Source: Psilocybe azurescens (lineage: Eukaryota; Basidiomycota; Agaricomycetes; Agaricales; Agrocybaceae). Taken from it: DNA of 64,000 nucleotides. The stretch lies in NCBI GenBank assembly GCA_023853785.1, contig JAJIRX010000095.1, positions 1 to 64,000 on the forward strand, written 5' to 3'. Below the pieces are notes generated by a model. That model worked only from the letters and a program-made list of their open reading frames with translations. It did no database searches and was not told the DNA's origin. Position numbers and translations under genes: made by a program. Shown here piece by piece: positions 43,315 through 55,422 of the stretch. Positions within the stretch are counted from its first letter, which is position 1. Every line of letters starts with the position of its first letter.

Positions 43315-45923
43315 TGTCTAATACTATCCATATTCCGTCTGCAACCGACCTCATCAAAGCCCTTCGTGATGTCGATGATAGTATCCGCCGTGGATTGGCC
43401 GATGGCAAAGTTCGCGAGTGTAATAAAGGAGAAGAAACATGAATTGGTGAGAAATCATACGCTGTTACAAGTAAAATTCACTGAAGCGACCACTCAGCGA
43501 GCGATATTCGAACTTAATTGTAAAACCGGTCCCGAAGTGGCGCATTTGCAGGAAGTCTTCGACCAGCCGATATTTTTCTGGAGCTTTTTGAAAGCGTGGA
43601 AAGAGGTAAAGCAAGCTGGACGCACTCCCGAATTTCTGAGACAGCACATACAAAACATGGAGGCTTTTGACAAGATGGTAACGGGGCCGATGAGCCGCAT
43701 AGCCACTGCAGTAGCAACGCCGGGCATGATATCGCAACCGGCCACACACTCAGTCGTTCAAGACGTGCCTTTGAGAGCTGGTAACACATCAAACAGCGAC
43801 GCAATGCGTAGAATACCATCAGCCCAGGATCCCCAACAACCAATGGATGAGCAGATTACCAGACGCGTCCGTCGTCGGCCGTCACGGGTTCGAACTGAAT
43901 CGCCCGAATACGAAGTGAGCATCGCGCATGATGCTCAACGCCCACAAATTGAGGCCACACGCGAACTATATGGATGGCCGAAAGGATTGTTGCCGAAGAA
44001 GAGGATGCCACGGACGCCCGAACACCAGCGCGAAGAGCATCGGGGCCGCGTAGTCGGGACCGATCGGCGCCCGTCATCGACAACGCAACTCAAGTTCAGA
44101 ATACAGTGAGCATCGTGAAGCACCACGCGAAGATTCTTCCGAAATAGACGAGCTTGTTGAAATTCAACCAAAGCCGCTACAGGGAAAGCTGAACCCGATA
44201 CCGTGCGATCGGTGCCGACGAGCAAACGCCGACTGCTACGATCGGGTTCAAGGACGTGGAGCATGTTTTGGTGCAATCGACAAAAGGTGAAATGTAGTCT
44301 CGGAATTAGAGCAATCAGCCACCGCGAATAGGACGAAAGTCGTCGACATCGAGGAAGCCGAAATCTCGGCGCATCATTGAAGTATCGGATGAACCATCGG
44401 CTGAGGAGGAAGAGTATGATGAAGAAGACGAAGATGTACAGATGGATATTTTGGAAATCCCTGCTACTGCAGTCATGGCAGAATCATCGAGGTCAGCGTG
44501 GACACGGGCAGGGACGTCGGCTCGGCATATTCGGGAGGTATCGGCACCGTCTGACGAACATTATACGGGCCGCTTTTCAGCTATTGAAAAGGGGAAAATC
44601 GTGGTACGTGTCCTGTTTATCTTTTGATTTTTCATATTTTACAATAACCAATAGACCTGCCCAAAGCCACCGACAATGAAGAGCTGGCGGCTCGTGTGGA
44701 CATATTGTCGACAAAGTTGGACTCGGTCACTGCAGATGCCGCCTCAGCGTTATCAATGGCATACGATTGCAATCTAGCTTGTGTTGAGTTGGAGAAGTCG
44801 GCAGCGCACAGACCGAATGCCGGTCTCGGTCACCGTGTCACTCAGCTGGAGGGCAAAATGAACGACATTTTGGGGAAATTGGATATGTTTGAAACACAAT
44901 TTTCAGACATTTCCACTATTCTCCGCAAGTTAAGTGCAAATGGTATGCTCATTTTGAATCAAGTTGCATCGGGGGCCGATCCAGTCGGTAGAGGACGACC
45001 TCATCGGCAACGATATGGAAGTGGAAAAGGACGCAGAATTGGTATCCGATGGTCCATATGAAGCAAAGAATGTCGATGCCAATTCCATCACGCAGACGGT
45101 GGAATTAAGTGCCAACATCGGGAGAAGCGTAGCAGGCGGTGAATCGGTACCGACAATAGTGCCGATAGTTGAACCAGCGCCGACAAGACGATTCGGATTC
45201 CGGCCCCTATGTTCCGATATCACCGCCGATGGTAGAACAGCGCGGGAGGATGATTCCGTTTCCGGCCCCGATCCCTCAAACTCAATGATACGCGTTAACG
45301 ACGCACAGGAAGAACAACGAGAACTTATCTCGTCGGTTCGTAAAGATTTTCCTTCCGTGCAATTGATTCTGCCAACACCCAATAACTCGCAGGAGCAGGC
45401 CACATACAGTGCCCACATTATTGTAGCCGGTACTCATCAAGCTGCTTCAACGGTGCCAGGAAACGCCACTTCAGCTGAGTTGGCTTCATATACCACACAC
45501 ACTTCTCCCACTTTGCAAGCACTCGAAAGTCTGCCGAACTTGGTTGAAACATCAACGCATTTGGGACCGATTACTTTCGGTCCCGATGATGTCAATGTCG
45601 GGTCCGAGGTCGGTAATGGCGTTGAATTGTCGGTTGCCGGCGGCTCCGAGTCGGTCGATATCGGTAGAGAGTCGGCAGATATCGGTCCCGAACCAACTTT
45701 GTCGGCTGCGCCTCCTCTTACTCTTGTTGCAACGCAGTCTCTTCTTACTCCGCCTCTACTATCACAGAATGATACAAATGACCGTCGCCGTTCACCACGT
45801 CTCGCATCACCCCGCCCTTCGCCAATGGTGTCCCATAGTCCGACACCTGGACGACCAGGGAAACATCCACGCACTGACATTTCGCCTGCTACAGAGAAAA
45901 GCAAAAGACCTCGTCAGGGATAG
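43315..45923 (+). CDS. KDZ cargo gene 2, Zn-cluster-like protein with coiled coil (frame disrupted)
   Basis: Starts with MSNTIHIPSATDLIKALRDV at 43,315. One extra base near 43,419 separates it from VIKEKKHELVRNHTLLQVKF, EVFDQPIFFWSFLKAWKEVK and a basic region. At 44,204-44,296 a cysteine motif CDRCRRANADC…C..CNRQKVKC resembles basidiomycete Zn-binding clusters, but a base is missing inside it (TTTTGGTGC). An acidic stretch (EEEEYDEEDEDVQMDI), an intron at about 44,602-44,654, a coiled coil (LEGKMNDILGKLDMFETQFS) and a long disordered tail rich in IGP, VGS and GPD steps follow. Another frame change lies near 44,975 in a TCGGGGCCGA copy. The C-terminus is basic (GKHPRTDISPATEKSKRPRQ). Possibly DNA-binding. 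It is either decayed or carries indel errors. Confidence 0.5.
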
Positions 45924-46045
45924 TTCCAGATCTCAGTACATATCATTGTTGGGTCAGATGTAGATTTTTTTGTAATGCCTTTCACTGCTCTGATGTTCAA
46001 TAAATTTGATTCTATTTTGTTCGTGATAATATAAGGAAGTGCAGT

Positions 46046-48430
46046 TTATCTGTGCCTTGTACTGCGTCTAACTGGTATCCCAGCCGTTAATGTGGCTGAT
46101 GTTGATCCTACATCGCCGGCCGCTTTCTTTTGTTTTCCTTTCTTTTTATGTGATGTAATAGGAACAATATGGTAACTTTGTGGTTCTGTGTCGACTTCTA
46201 TCGGGACCGATGTCGGGGCCGCCTGCGTAGAGATCGGTGTCGGCATGTGCGTCGGGACCGGTGTAGGGCTCTGCATCCGCACCGATGTAGTGATCTGCGT
46301 CGGGGCCGATGTGTGGATCTGCGTCGGGATCGGTGTAGGGAGCTGCGTCGGGACCGGTGTAGGGATCTGCGTCGGGACCGGTGTAAGGATTGGGATTGGG
46401 ACCGCTGATGGGATCTCGCGGCACCCGGTGTAGAGACTGGTGTCGGTGTTGCCCTTGGAGTGGGCATAGTTGTACCAAGTAGCCTTGGATCAATATTACT
46501 GTTGTTAATGACGTTGGTTGCTCCTCGTGTGGATAAACTTGAATCCAATAGGTACATAGGTATACCGTCTGTGGGACCATTCACTGGGAATTGGTGTTCA
46601 ACTCCAGATGGAAAAATTGACATTACTTCTTGCTGAGTGGCATAGACATCCTCTCTGAAGATTAAATTTGGGATGTCTTGCTGGATGCTTTCCATATCTT
46701 CATGAATTGCATCCTAATTATTATAAGATTGTAAGATAGTGGTTCGGTATCAGCAATAATCGGGACCGATACACTTACAATCTGCCTGACATCATGTCTC
46801 GTGCCCGATATCAATGCTCGAAGTTGGTTGATATTCTTCAATGTTTGGCGTGATGTGCATATTGGTCAGTGCTAAAGTATTTTCCACTTGATCCGACTCA
46901 ATTTGGCATCGACTTGTTGTTTTATTTCGGCGTTTATTTCTCGCTTGACGTCGGCCCCGATCGGCATCGGCAACGGTGTCGGGATATTCTGAGGGAAGCG
47001 GGACCCGTCTTTATGTTTAATAGACCGAAAGCGAAAAGTGTCTTGTGGTTGATATAATTGCTGTCTTTTGATCAAGTGCCCAAAAAGCATTGTATGCTGT
47101 CTTTATGGAGATTCCGGGGTTTGTAAATATCATGTTGGGAGGTAAATATTTCCGATTCGATAAAAGGTCGCTGAAGCGTAGGATATTTGAGTGTATGGAA
47201 CTTTCTCTGTTTTACCACCAGTGGCAAGGTCTATCTATAATTCAGGCAAATTGGACTCGAGGCATGCCTGAACTAAACTCACAGTAATGATTATTCACGT
47301 ACAGACTGAAAGCTTCTTCCCAGTCACTTTTTGTCCAATCTTTATCTGGCAAAGGGATAGGTATGATTGGGAAACCATTACTAGTTTTCCCAATGTAAAT
47401 ATTGGCTTCTTTGCTGTTGCTCGGTTAACCGTGAATGCTAAGTGAGGGTTTTGCTTGAGATTTTGCAAGCCCGTCATATAATCCAATATGTTTTGTTTCA
47501 TTCGGTCGACGTCAGCCCGATATGTACTCATGAATGAAGGGGCGGGAACACCCATCAAGCTGGCAATTTGTTCGTATCTAACGCATAATCAGCTGTGTTT
47601 TTCAATGAGTTGCTGGAATATGCCGATCCAACAATTATGTCGGCCCGAGAAAACTTCGGCTGTTATCTGCAATCACGTACCCATCGACTGCGACCTTGCC
47701 ATCTGCTAATGGGAAGCAAACAAAAACCACACTGGTCATCCCCATCTCTTTATATTGGTCATTCATTGTTTGATCAATCCGTCTGACATGATATTTTTGG
47801 CCAAACTGTGATATAATTGTTAGGTCGGCCTCGGACACGGGGCCGTATGACCGACCTTGCTTGTGTGTGCTCGTCATACCCCGCATTGAACACCTTTCTA
47901 CTTCATTGTCAATGTCCTTACGTTCATTCTCAGTCATCTTGTCCCAGATATTCTTCATGGCGACTGTCCTGTGGCCAAACCAACCCGAGGTCTCTGCTGA
48001 AGCCTCTTCAAGACCCATAATATTTGCGATTTCCGCCCAAATTTTTGATTGATGATTGTACCAGAGTACATCTGATCTTTTTTAGGCTGAAAGTGGTTGG
48101 ATTTGCGAGCCATTCCTCGTTCAATTCGCCAATTGTTTGAGCACCAGGTGATGATCTCCTGAATTATCTTCAGATACACGCTCTTCGAAGTTGGCTACAT
48201 ATCACCTTACCTTTGTCCAAAGGCGACTTTCGGTGTCATCCTTAGCCCTTTTCCCTCGACTGGCCCAGTAATTGAATATTGCGACCAGTATGTGGTTTGT
48301 TAAGATGAATAGGCGTTCTTTGACTGTCCTTGCTTTCACAAAAGTTTCTTTGAAAGGCAGAATTTGCTGTAGTTCTTTTGACACTGAACATCTTCGCTTT
48401 CCGTTTCTTGTTTTGTAATACTATGGTTGT
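46046..48430 (-). CDS. KDZ cargo gene 3, uncharacterised with GPDA-repeat tail
   Basis: Function unknown. The N-terminal part (about 48,430-48,200) contains ERLFILTNHILVAIFNYWAS. Next are IIQEIITWCSNNWRIERGMA and YSGTIINQKFG (48,179-48,060), then GLEEASAETSGWFGHRTVAM and KNIWDKMTENERKDI (48,018-47,640), and further exons around 47,558-47,295. The first three blocks resemble a long gene family often seen in mushroom genomes. The C-terminal exon (about 46,580-46,150) encodes a run of GPDADPYT-like units, each made by a TCGG-NN-CCGA-related copy. The stop used is near 46,046 in the frame with TSATLTAGIPVRRSTRHR. Exon borders are only partly clear, and a frame change occurs near the start. Confidence 0.5.
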
Positions 48431-48620
48431 GGTCATATTGTTCAGTGAAAATACCTGTAAAAATGGCACAATGCAAGATAAAGAAATGTGGATGTGATTA
48501 GGAATGGACCTGAAACATTCACAGACTGTGAGTTGCGACAACATGCCTCATGGAAGCCTCATGTTCATTTAGTGCCCAGCCCCGTGATGACCACATACAT
48601 CTCGCTTTTCGCCTTCAACC

Positions 48621-51600
48621 ATGAACTCTTCCAGTGGACCAGCTAACAAAAGACAAAGAAAGTCAAAACACTTGGTTCAAGGAAGTGTGGAAGCCTCTCA
48701 GGCGGTTACCCACCTCTCCGATGTCTTCAGCGGTCCCAAATCACAGCGAAGAGTGTTAGTGCCGCTTGTGACAACTATCGCAGAAGATCCAACGTTGAGT
48801 GACCAAACTAATCCAAGAGAACATATGGTTAACCACAATATGTTAAACGATGATGGAGTGTCAACGGAGCCCTTGAATACGACCCGTCAAAAGAAAAACA
48901 AGGTAACCGTTTATTAAATGAAGTACAACATTTTTCAAACAGTACTATGCAGACGCAGCAAGAATATATGAGAGAATGGGTAGATAGAATAGAAGACTTA
49001 CTTCAAGCATCACTTGCTCGAGAGACCTGGCCAGCCGACAAGCAGCACTGCCAATCTTGTCCAGCTGGCTCCTGGGCCATATGGAGATGTATAGATTGCA
49101 CACTTGCAGAGCCACTTTGTCGCAAATGTATGCGAAATTCGCATCGGGTTGCACCTTTCCATCGAATTGAATGCTGGGCACAAACGCACTTCCGCAGAGC
49201 CGAGTTATGGGAAGTCGGTTGTTACATTCTTGTCCCACATTGTGCAGGGATTGCTATATGTGAATCACTACTGTTCCAGATTAAATATTTGGAAACTTTA
49301 CAAGAATATCCAGACCGGCTAGAACAGGAAAAATTAGATACATTGTATGGCCCAGCCGGTTCGGGGCCGACTTTCACTAGTTCGGGGCCGAGATTTACAT
49401 ATACGGGGCCGACAGATACTAGCTCGGGGCCGACAAACGCTCGCTCGGGGCCGACAGACTCTAGGTCGGGGGCCGGCGAAAAGTTCGGCATCGGCTAACT
49501 ACACGGTCCCAAAACAAACGGCATTTGGTGTACAATCTCAAGCGTATCCAATGGACGTCAACAATGAAGAAATAAAGGATGGATATTCTTTCCATTTCTT
49601 GCACCATCGCAACATAGATGAAGAAGATGATCCTGACAGCTCAATTGACAAAGACATGACCGAAGACGATGAAGGTGGTGATCCTGAAGCGGATGTTGAA
49701 GGATTCAGTGAATACCTAGTCATTGACGATTTGACCAACGAGCTGACTGGTGTCGGGGCCGATCATATGCCTGAATACCGGGCTTACAGCACGGCTGAAC
49801 CCGGGGCCGATTGTACTCCTGAACACGGGGCCGAGTACATGGTGAGCATCGGGGCCGACACATTTTCGGCATACACGGCTGATCATATTGACATTCAGAA
49901 TGAACTTAATACCGATAGTGTCCACCCAAGCTTCCCAGTGGCTGATGGTTTAAATAATACCTATGTCAGGATTTTACACACCAACGGTATTCATCATATG
50001 GCCATGGTAACTTGTCAATGCCGAGGGGAGAATTCGGTCCCGATGGACCTGGTTGCCTGCCGGCTCCTCCCTGCCAGCTTTAAAAGATACGGACCCTCTT
50101 CTCTGTTCAACTCATGGATCATTTTCGTCTTTGTAATTTGGAGCTGAAGGCGACAGCCTATCAGTTTTATCAACTTATCCGCAGAATGACAACACCAATC
50201 GGTCGGACCGAAATTGTCAATGTTTATCATGAGTTTCGCCGTATTTCTCGGCTCTGGAGGTGGCTCAAGAAATTAAGGTGGGCTGGGTATGGCCATAAAG
50301 CAGAAGATCCTCGCAACCCACCAGCTGGTTCATTGTCTTTGTATTGCCCTACATGCCCTCAGCCTGGTATAAACTTACCCACTGATTGGAAGGATGATCC
50401 GAATCGGTTAGTACAATTTACATCTTATAAAATTTTGTTTCTAACCTGCTATCAATACAGTACAGTATACAAGCGTATGTTACCGTGACAGATGGCAATT
50501 TCAAAGCCGACCATGTTCGGCAAAAATATAACAATGATATCTGGCTGATGGATGGGTCTGGAATGGCACCCAATAAGGATGATTATCTAACTTTTTGGAA
50601 TCTGCAATAGATCGACTGACGGTATGTGACGTCCGGGGCCGATACTCGGCCGACACAATTTATCTGATGGCTGAGTTTCAGAAAGCACCATGTGAAAATA
50701 CGTTCAGAGCAATTACAAATGCACTACTGTCAACCAAAGCATGTGATCGCACAGGAAAGGTAGCCTTTGCATGCGCTCGGCATAGCTGCTTCAGCGCCCG
50801 AATTCCTTGGCGGACTTGTTCAAAGGTGAACAACAAAAAACATTGATTATGCATTACTGCAGGCCATCAAAACCACACATGTAGAGCCCGAACAAGGGCT
50901 ATTTCTCATCTATGACATCGTCTGTACCTGGATTGTCTATCTCTATGACCGAATTGGCCACTTGCTCCCTGCCGGTATTATTATTGATCAGGCGATTGAT
51001 TTATTCCATGTTCATGGCCACAAAGACGTATGTTTCTTTCGTTTTGCCACAACTTTTGTCCCCGGTGCTGCAGTAGTTGCTGGTCAAATTCTTGAATCAC
51101 TATGGTCAAGTCTCAATGTAATCTCGTCTTCGGTCCGGACAGCAAGTCTCGCACACAGGGAAGAAGTACTCGACAATCACGCTACAGATTCCAACTACAA
51201 AAAATGCTCGGAATTACAGACGTTCTTTGCAACAGATATACCGATGCAATTATTATGGTGGGGCGGGCCGACTCTTATTTCCTTGAATTTTCAGGGGATA
51301 TTGCACAGGCGACACTTAATGAATGGGAAGATGAAATTCAGAGTGTTGAGGCAATGCGATTAGCTGACATCAAAAGAATGGACATTTATGGCGCCCGGCT
51401 GCCGACATCGTCGACCGATGATACGGGTGAGGAACACGGCACCGATACCGGTCCCGATATCAATTCCGGTACAGCAGCCGAGATGTGGCTTCGATTAGCT
51501 TTGCTAATTGAAGAAAAGCAGTAAGTGGAGTCACACTTTTATTTTTGCTCACAATGTGATCACTTTCATGTCAGAATTGAAATTCAAGATAAAGTTCGTC

Positions 51601-52965
51601 GGTTAGGCTCCAGCGCCTCGGGACCAAGACCAACAAATAGTTATGCAACTGCGTCAGCGTTGACTATGATGCTTGCAGAACTTAAAACACGACAACAGCA
51701 TGCTGGGGTGCACGATATTCAATGTGGGCGGCCAAGTATGCCACTCAACAGTGAGACCGAATATCGGCGACATTGAAGAAAATCCCGATATTCCTGGTGG
51801 ACCGGCCATGCAAGACCGTTCTGTTCCTGAAGATCACAGCCCTCCAACTCCAACAATCCTGAGTGTTGAACGCCAAATACTTTCATTACCATCCAATCAC
51901 AATGTTTCAGCAGGCTACGAAGGATTAGAAATGGAATTGAGAAAACAGCAAGCACGCAATCATATAACGAGGATTCGGGACATTGTGGCCGATATCTCGT
52001 TTCTATATCGATACGTGGTGAAGAGAGGGACTCGAACCAGCATTCGGTCTAATGGTCAAAAGAAAGTGAAATCTCTGAATCACGATAAAGTATTGCATGC
52101 CCGCATATATTCGGCATGTCGGTCCCGCCTTGTCGCACTCGGCTGTGATCAAGAATTCCTTTCAATTTTCTGTCTACTTACACGCAATGACCTCAAGGCA
52201 AGTACAGCTATATGGAAACCAAACTTAATGGGATCTTCCACCTTGGAGTTGTCGTGGATTTGGAGAACTGGCCGATGGTATTTGTTCGGGAACATGACCG
52301 ATGCCGATGCCGATCATCGCATCGGGCCCGACACATTACAGCGATTTCAACTTGAATGTACGTAACTTATTCTTATTATGTTTCTAGAGTAACTTTCAAC
52401 CGATTTAACAGTCAATCGAGTCCACTGGCTTCGTGCTCGGGCCCAGAAAAATAGGTGGCACGAAGAAGTTGTCTTAGTGGTGTATGAAATGCAATGGACT
52501 GTTAGATATTTTATTCATCGTCGAGAAGAGTGGGCCCAAGCCGCTCAAATGGAGGATATCAATTCGGGCCCGAGAGCCTCACGCCCTATCGGCAAAGTAC
52601 TATGTGGTATAAATATGCGGTCATAGCCGATCATGCCTTTAAAAATAGCAACGACTTATATTTATCCCCGTTTATTTAGTTATGTAATTAGGCACTACTA
52701 TCAGATAGATTATCTTTGCACACCGCCCCTTGAAAACATTCCATCATGGCCAATAAAGAACTTTCAATCTACAACCCACTCACTTCTGTGGCTGGTGCTC
52801 GTTATTCGAACCATTTCCGACATACAACAACTCGTGTACTATGCTGAGTCTAGATTTCGGGCCGCACTGCTTGCGATTTCTGAGTCGACAAAAGAACAAC
52901 AGGCGTGGAAACAAAAGTTTCTTTGTGCTGAAGTTGTATGTACTGGATCTATTTCAGAAATTTGA
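48621..52965 (+). CDS. KDZ transposase with CxC2 cysteine cluster
   Basis: The predicted transposase of the element. It starts at MNSSSGPANKRQRKSKH (48,621), with an intron at about 48,903-48,943. The CxC2-like cluster spans 49,050-49,250 (CQSCP, WRCIDCTLAEPLCRKCMRNS, HRVAPFHRIE). A linker of SGPT repeats follows, then VTCQCRG and LMDHFRLCNLELKATAYQFY. Catalytic-core motifs are TVTDGNFKADH (near 50,490), ACARHSCF, IYDIVCTW (near 50,910), LPAGIIIDQAIDLFHVHGHK and DVCFFRF, and GQILESLWS (near 51,090) with RTASLAHREEVLDNHATDSN. The C-terminal helical part has SWIWRTGRWYLFG and RARAQKNRWHEEVVLVVYEM. Frame breaks of one base occur at 49,468-49,472 (G5), 50,082-50,085 (A4), about 50,802, 50,835-50,840 (A6) and 51,199-51,204 (A6). 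As written it cannot make full-length protein. Confidence 0.85.
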
Positions 52966-53075
52966 AGCTTACCCGATTATAATATAGGAGTTGATTTTAT
53001 TTTTATTGGCCAAGCATCAGCGCTCGGCCTTCCCATAATCATTCCTATCATCGTTCGGTCATTGGCGGCTTGATT

Positions 53076-55124
53076 CTTGGCGTCCCCCTTGATCAATATC
53101 CACTCAAACTGTCGAACGATCTTTTGCGGTTATTGGATGCCGGTGTGGATAAGGACAGCCCGGTTCGGCTGGTGGACAATTACCTACATGATTGGTGGAA
53201 TAGTGGAGCTGAAATTTCCATGGATTACACTTTGAAGCCAATTGTCATCGCGGCCGCTTTGCGAATGCATGCAGGTAGCGGCTTGCAGAAAATCGTAACC
53301 GACTCGTTGCCTAAACCATCGGGCATGTCGGTCCCGACTATATCATGTGGCCGATGCAACAAATACCTCAATCTTGCCATTGGACTCCGTGAAGACCTCA
53401 TGACAATTTCATCATCTATTCAAGCATCACAGACCAAAGCCGATGCCGACGCCCGAATTTAGCATGCGTCGGGCAGCCGGGTTTCATCTGGTGCATGAAG
53501 CAGTTGTTCTGAAAGAACAGCAAACAGGAGATCCCGTTCGATCGACCGAAGAATCGGCTAAACGATCGGGCGTCGGGTCCGTACAGCCGAGCAACAAGTA
53601 AGACTTATCCCGATAGCTTGGATGATGTTTTAATCACTCGACGATCATGGCGTATGGCCATGAATGCTGCGGATCAATTATCTACGCTCAAGTTGCTCCC
53701 AACTTCATCGCAGAAGTGGACTTGGGGGCGCTGAACTTACGCCAACCGACCTGATGGCCCTGGCAGCGGATCCGTCGGCACAAAAGCTTCCTCACTCTGG
53801 ATATTCACATTCACTGCCTGAAGGTCGTATTCATAGAGAGTGGTCTTCCGACCCTACACATCCAACAGAGTTGTCAGTTGCGTCGGCTATCGGGGCCGAA
53901 ACAGCCGACTTGGCGGCCATCCCTTCCATCCCTGATGTTATCGGTTTATTGCCCACAATTCGCCACACTACTTGGCAGAATCACGGACTCCATAGCTCAA
54001 GTCAATCGTACAGTTCGCTCACATTCAGTGCCGATTCAGACAGCCACGTCGGTACCCGACGGGCGGAAGTCTTGTCGGCACCGGTGGCGCAGAAACTTTA
54101 TCGGCCCCCGATGATGGAACCCACGGCGGTGCCGATTGACCATATTAGCAGAATCGGGATTCAATCGACATCGGTCCCGAATCTTGACTTTGTGGCTTCT
54201 GCCTCAGACGCTGCCGCAGTCTGGAATACATCATCTGGCTCCAGCAATAATAGTCTTAATGTCCATCTCCGCGTCTCACCCACAACGATGCCATCAAATC
54301 ACCCGAAGTCGCTCCATGGCCGCACAGGCAGCTGCAGTTTGGTTGCGCGACTCATCCGATAATGAGTCGTCCACCAATGAATCTGAAGAAGCATCTCAAG
54401 TGGATGCTGCTGATTTTGCAGCTGCCTGGGCGATTTCTTCTGATGATAATCTCGCTTCTGACGAAGCCGATCCAGACAATGCCCGTTTTGTTGAGTCGAA
54501 TACTCCGGCCAATTCACTTGAAAATCTGCACATTGGCAGATTTATAGGTCCCTCGGCATCGGCTGCTATGTGGTCCGATTCATCCGATAGCGGCGCCGAA
54601 GACGTTTAGGGACCGATTGCTTATCCCGGCAATACTGATTCTGTCGAGCTCAATGATCCAGCTCATTCATTTGAACATCCGCACATTGACAGACATGTAA
54701 GTGCTTCGGAAGCAGCTGCTGTGTGGTCCGATTCATCTGTTAGCGGCGCTGAAGATGTTTCGGGACCGGTGGCCGGCCAACAATCAATTAGTATATGTAC
54801 TGGCTCCATTACCTTGCCAATCGGACCTGCTGAAGTTGCGGATGTTTGGTATTCCTCGGACGAAGATGAATCTCTTGTTTCACAATTAATCGCGCCAGCC
54901 GACCGGCCTGTGTCTCCAGCCGAATCTTCAATGAGTGTGGTTTATCAAGGAACTAATGTCGATACTGTTACTCCCACTCGAATCACACTTTCTCGTCCGT
55001 TCTCCCCCCTCGTTTTTTTGGTTTTGTCGACGACACTTGGCTTCCAGCCGATGATTATGCCGATGGTTACAGCGGTGAAGAACAAGATGCAGATGATGAG
55101 GAAGGTGGTGAACTGACGTTTTAA
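53076..55124 (+). CDS. acidic repeat reading frame 3' of the transposase
   Basis: Either a transposase extension or a separate fourth cargo gene. The front part has LDAGVDKDSPVRLVDNYLHD and GRCNKYLNLAIGLREDLMTI. The rest is low-complexity and acidic. A motif of the form A-A-x-V-W-x-x-S-S-D occurs six times (AAAVWNTSSG, AAAVWLRDSSD, FAAAWAISSDD, SAAMWSDSSD, AAAVWSDSSV, VADVWYSSDED) from 54,200 to 54,860. The frame contains a TAG at 54,607-54,609 where the parallel repeat has TCG. The end is DEEGGELTF, stop at 55,122-55,124. Frame switches near 53,460-53,740 are unresolved. Confidence 0.4.
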
Positions 55125-55422
55125 ATGATTTGATGGAGCCATATATTGTCATTTTGATAGATTTGAATTGCATCTCTGTTTTTCTGTTTGCTTCATATGC
55201 TGATATTGTCTGAGGCCGAAGTTCTCCTACCCGACCATCCTGCCGAGAAATGCATAACGGGTTTGAATTTCAGGCGGTTGACATTATATTCACTCCCAAG
55301 CAAGTCATAGATCATAGCTGAATGTATCCTCTACTGAGCAAACTACTTTGGTCAGCTTGTGGCGGATATCTTCGCCGCCGACCCTACCAGCATAGAATTA
55401 CACAGCATCTACCGATTTGCTA

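Larger units (their letters stand above)
42442..54180. repeat. dispersed 10 bp palindrome TCGG-NN-CCGA (~30 copies)
   Basis: Exact copies include 42,442, 42,597, 42,640, 42,683, 42,864, 44,054, about 46,200, 46,300, 46,951, 49,361, 49,381, 49,423, 49,445, 49,750, 49,847, 52,321, 52,564, 53,327 and 53,888. The middle dinucleotide varies (GG, GA, CC, GC, TC, CA). Eight fixed bases predict roughly 0.2 chance copies in 13.9 kb. I noticed none outside the element. Copies fall in introns, intergenic DNA and coding sequence of both strands. Confidence 0.8.

Noticed and set aside
46169..46433. Plus-strand frames encoding VGICVG or RRDRCR runs
   Set aside because: These are the opposite strand of the GPDA-repeat exon of the minus-strand cargo gene; both arise from the palindromic repeat.
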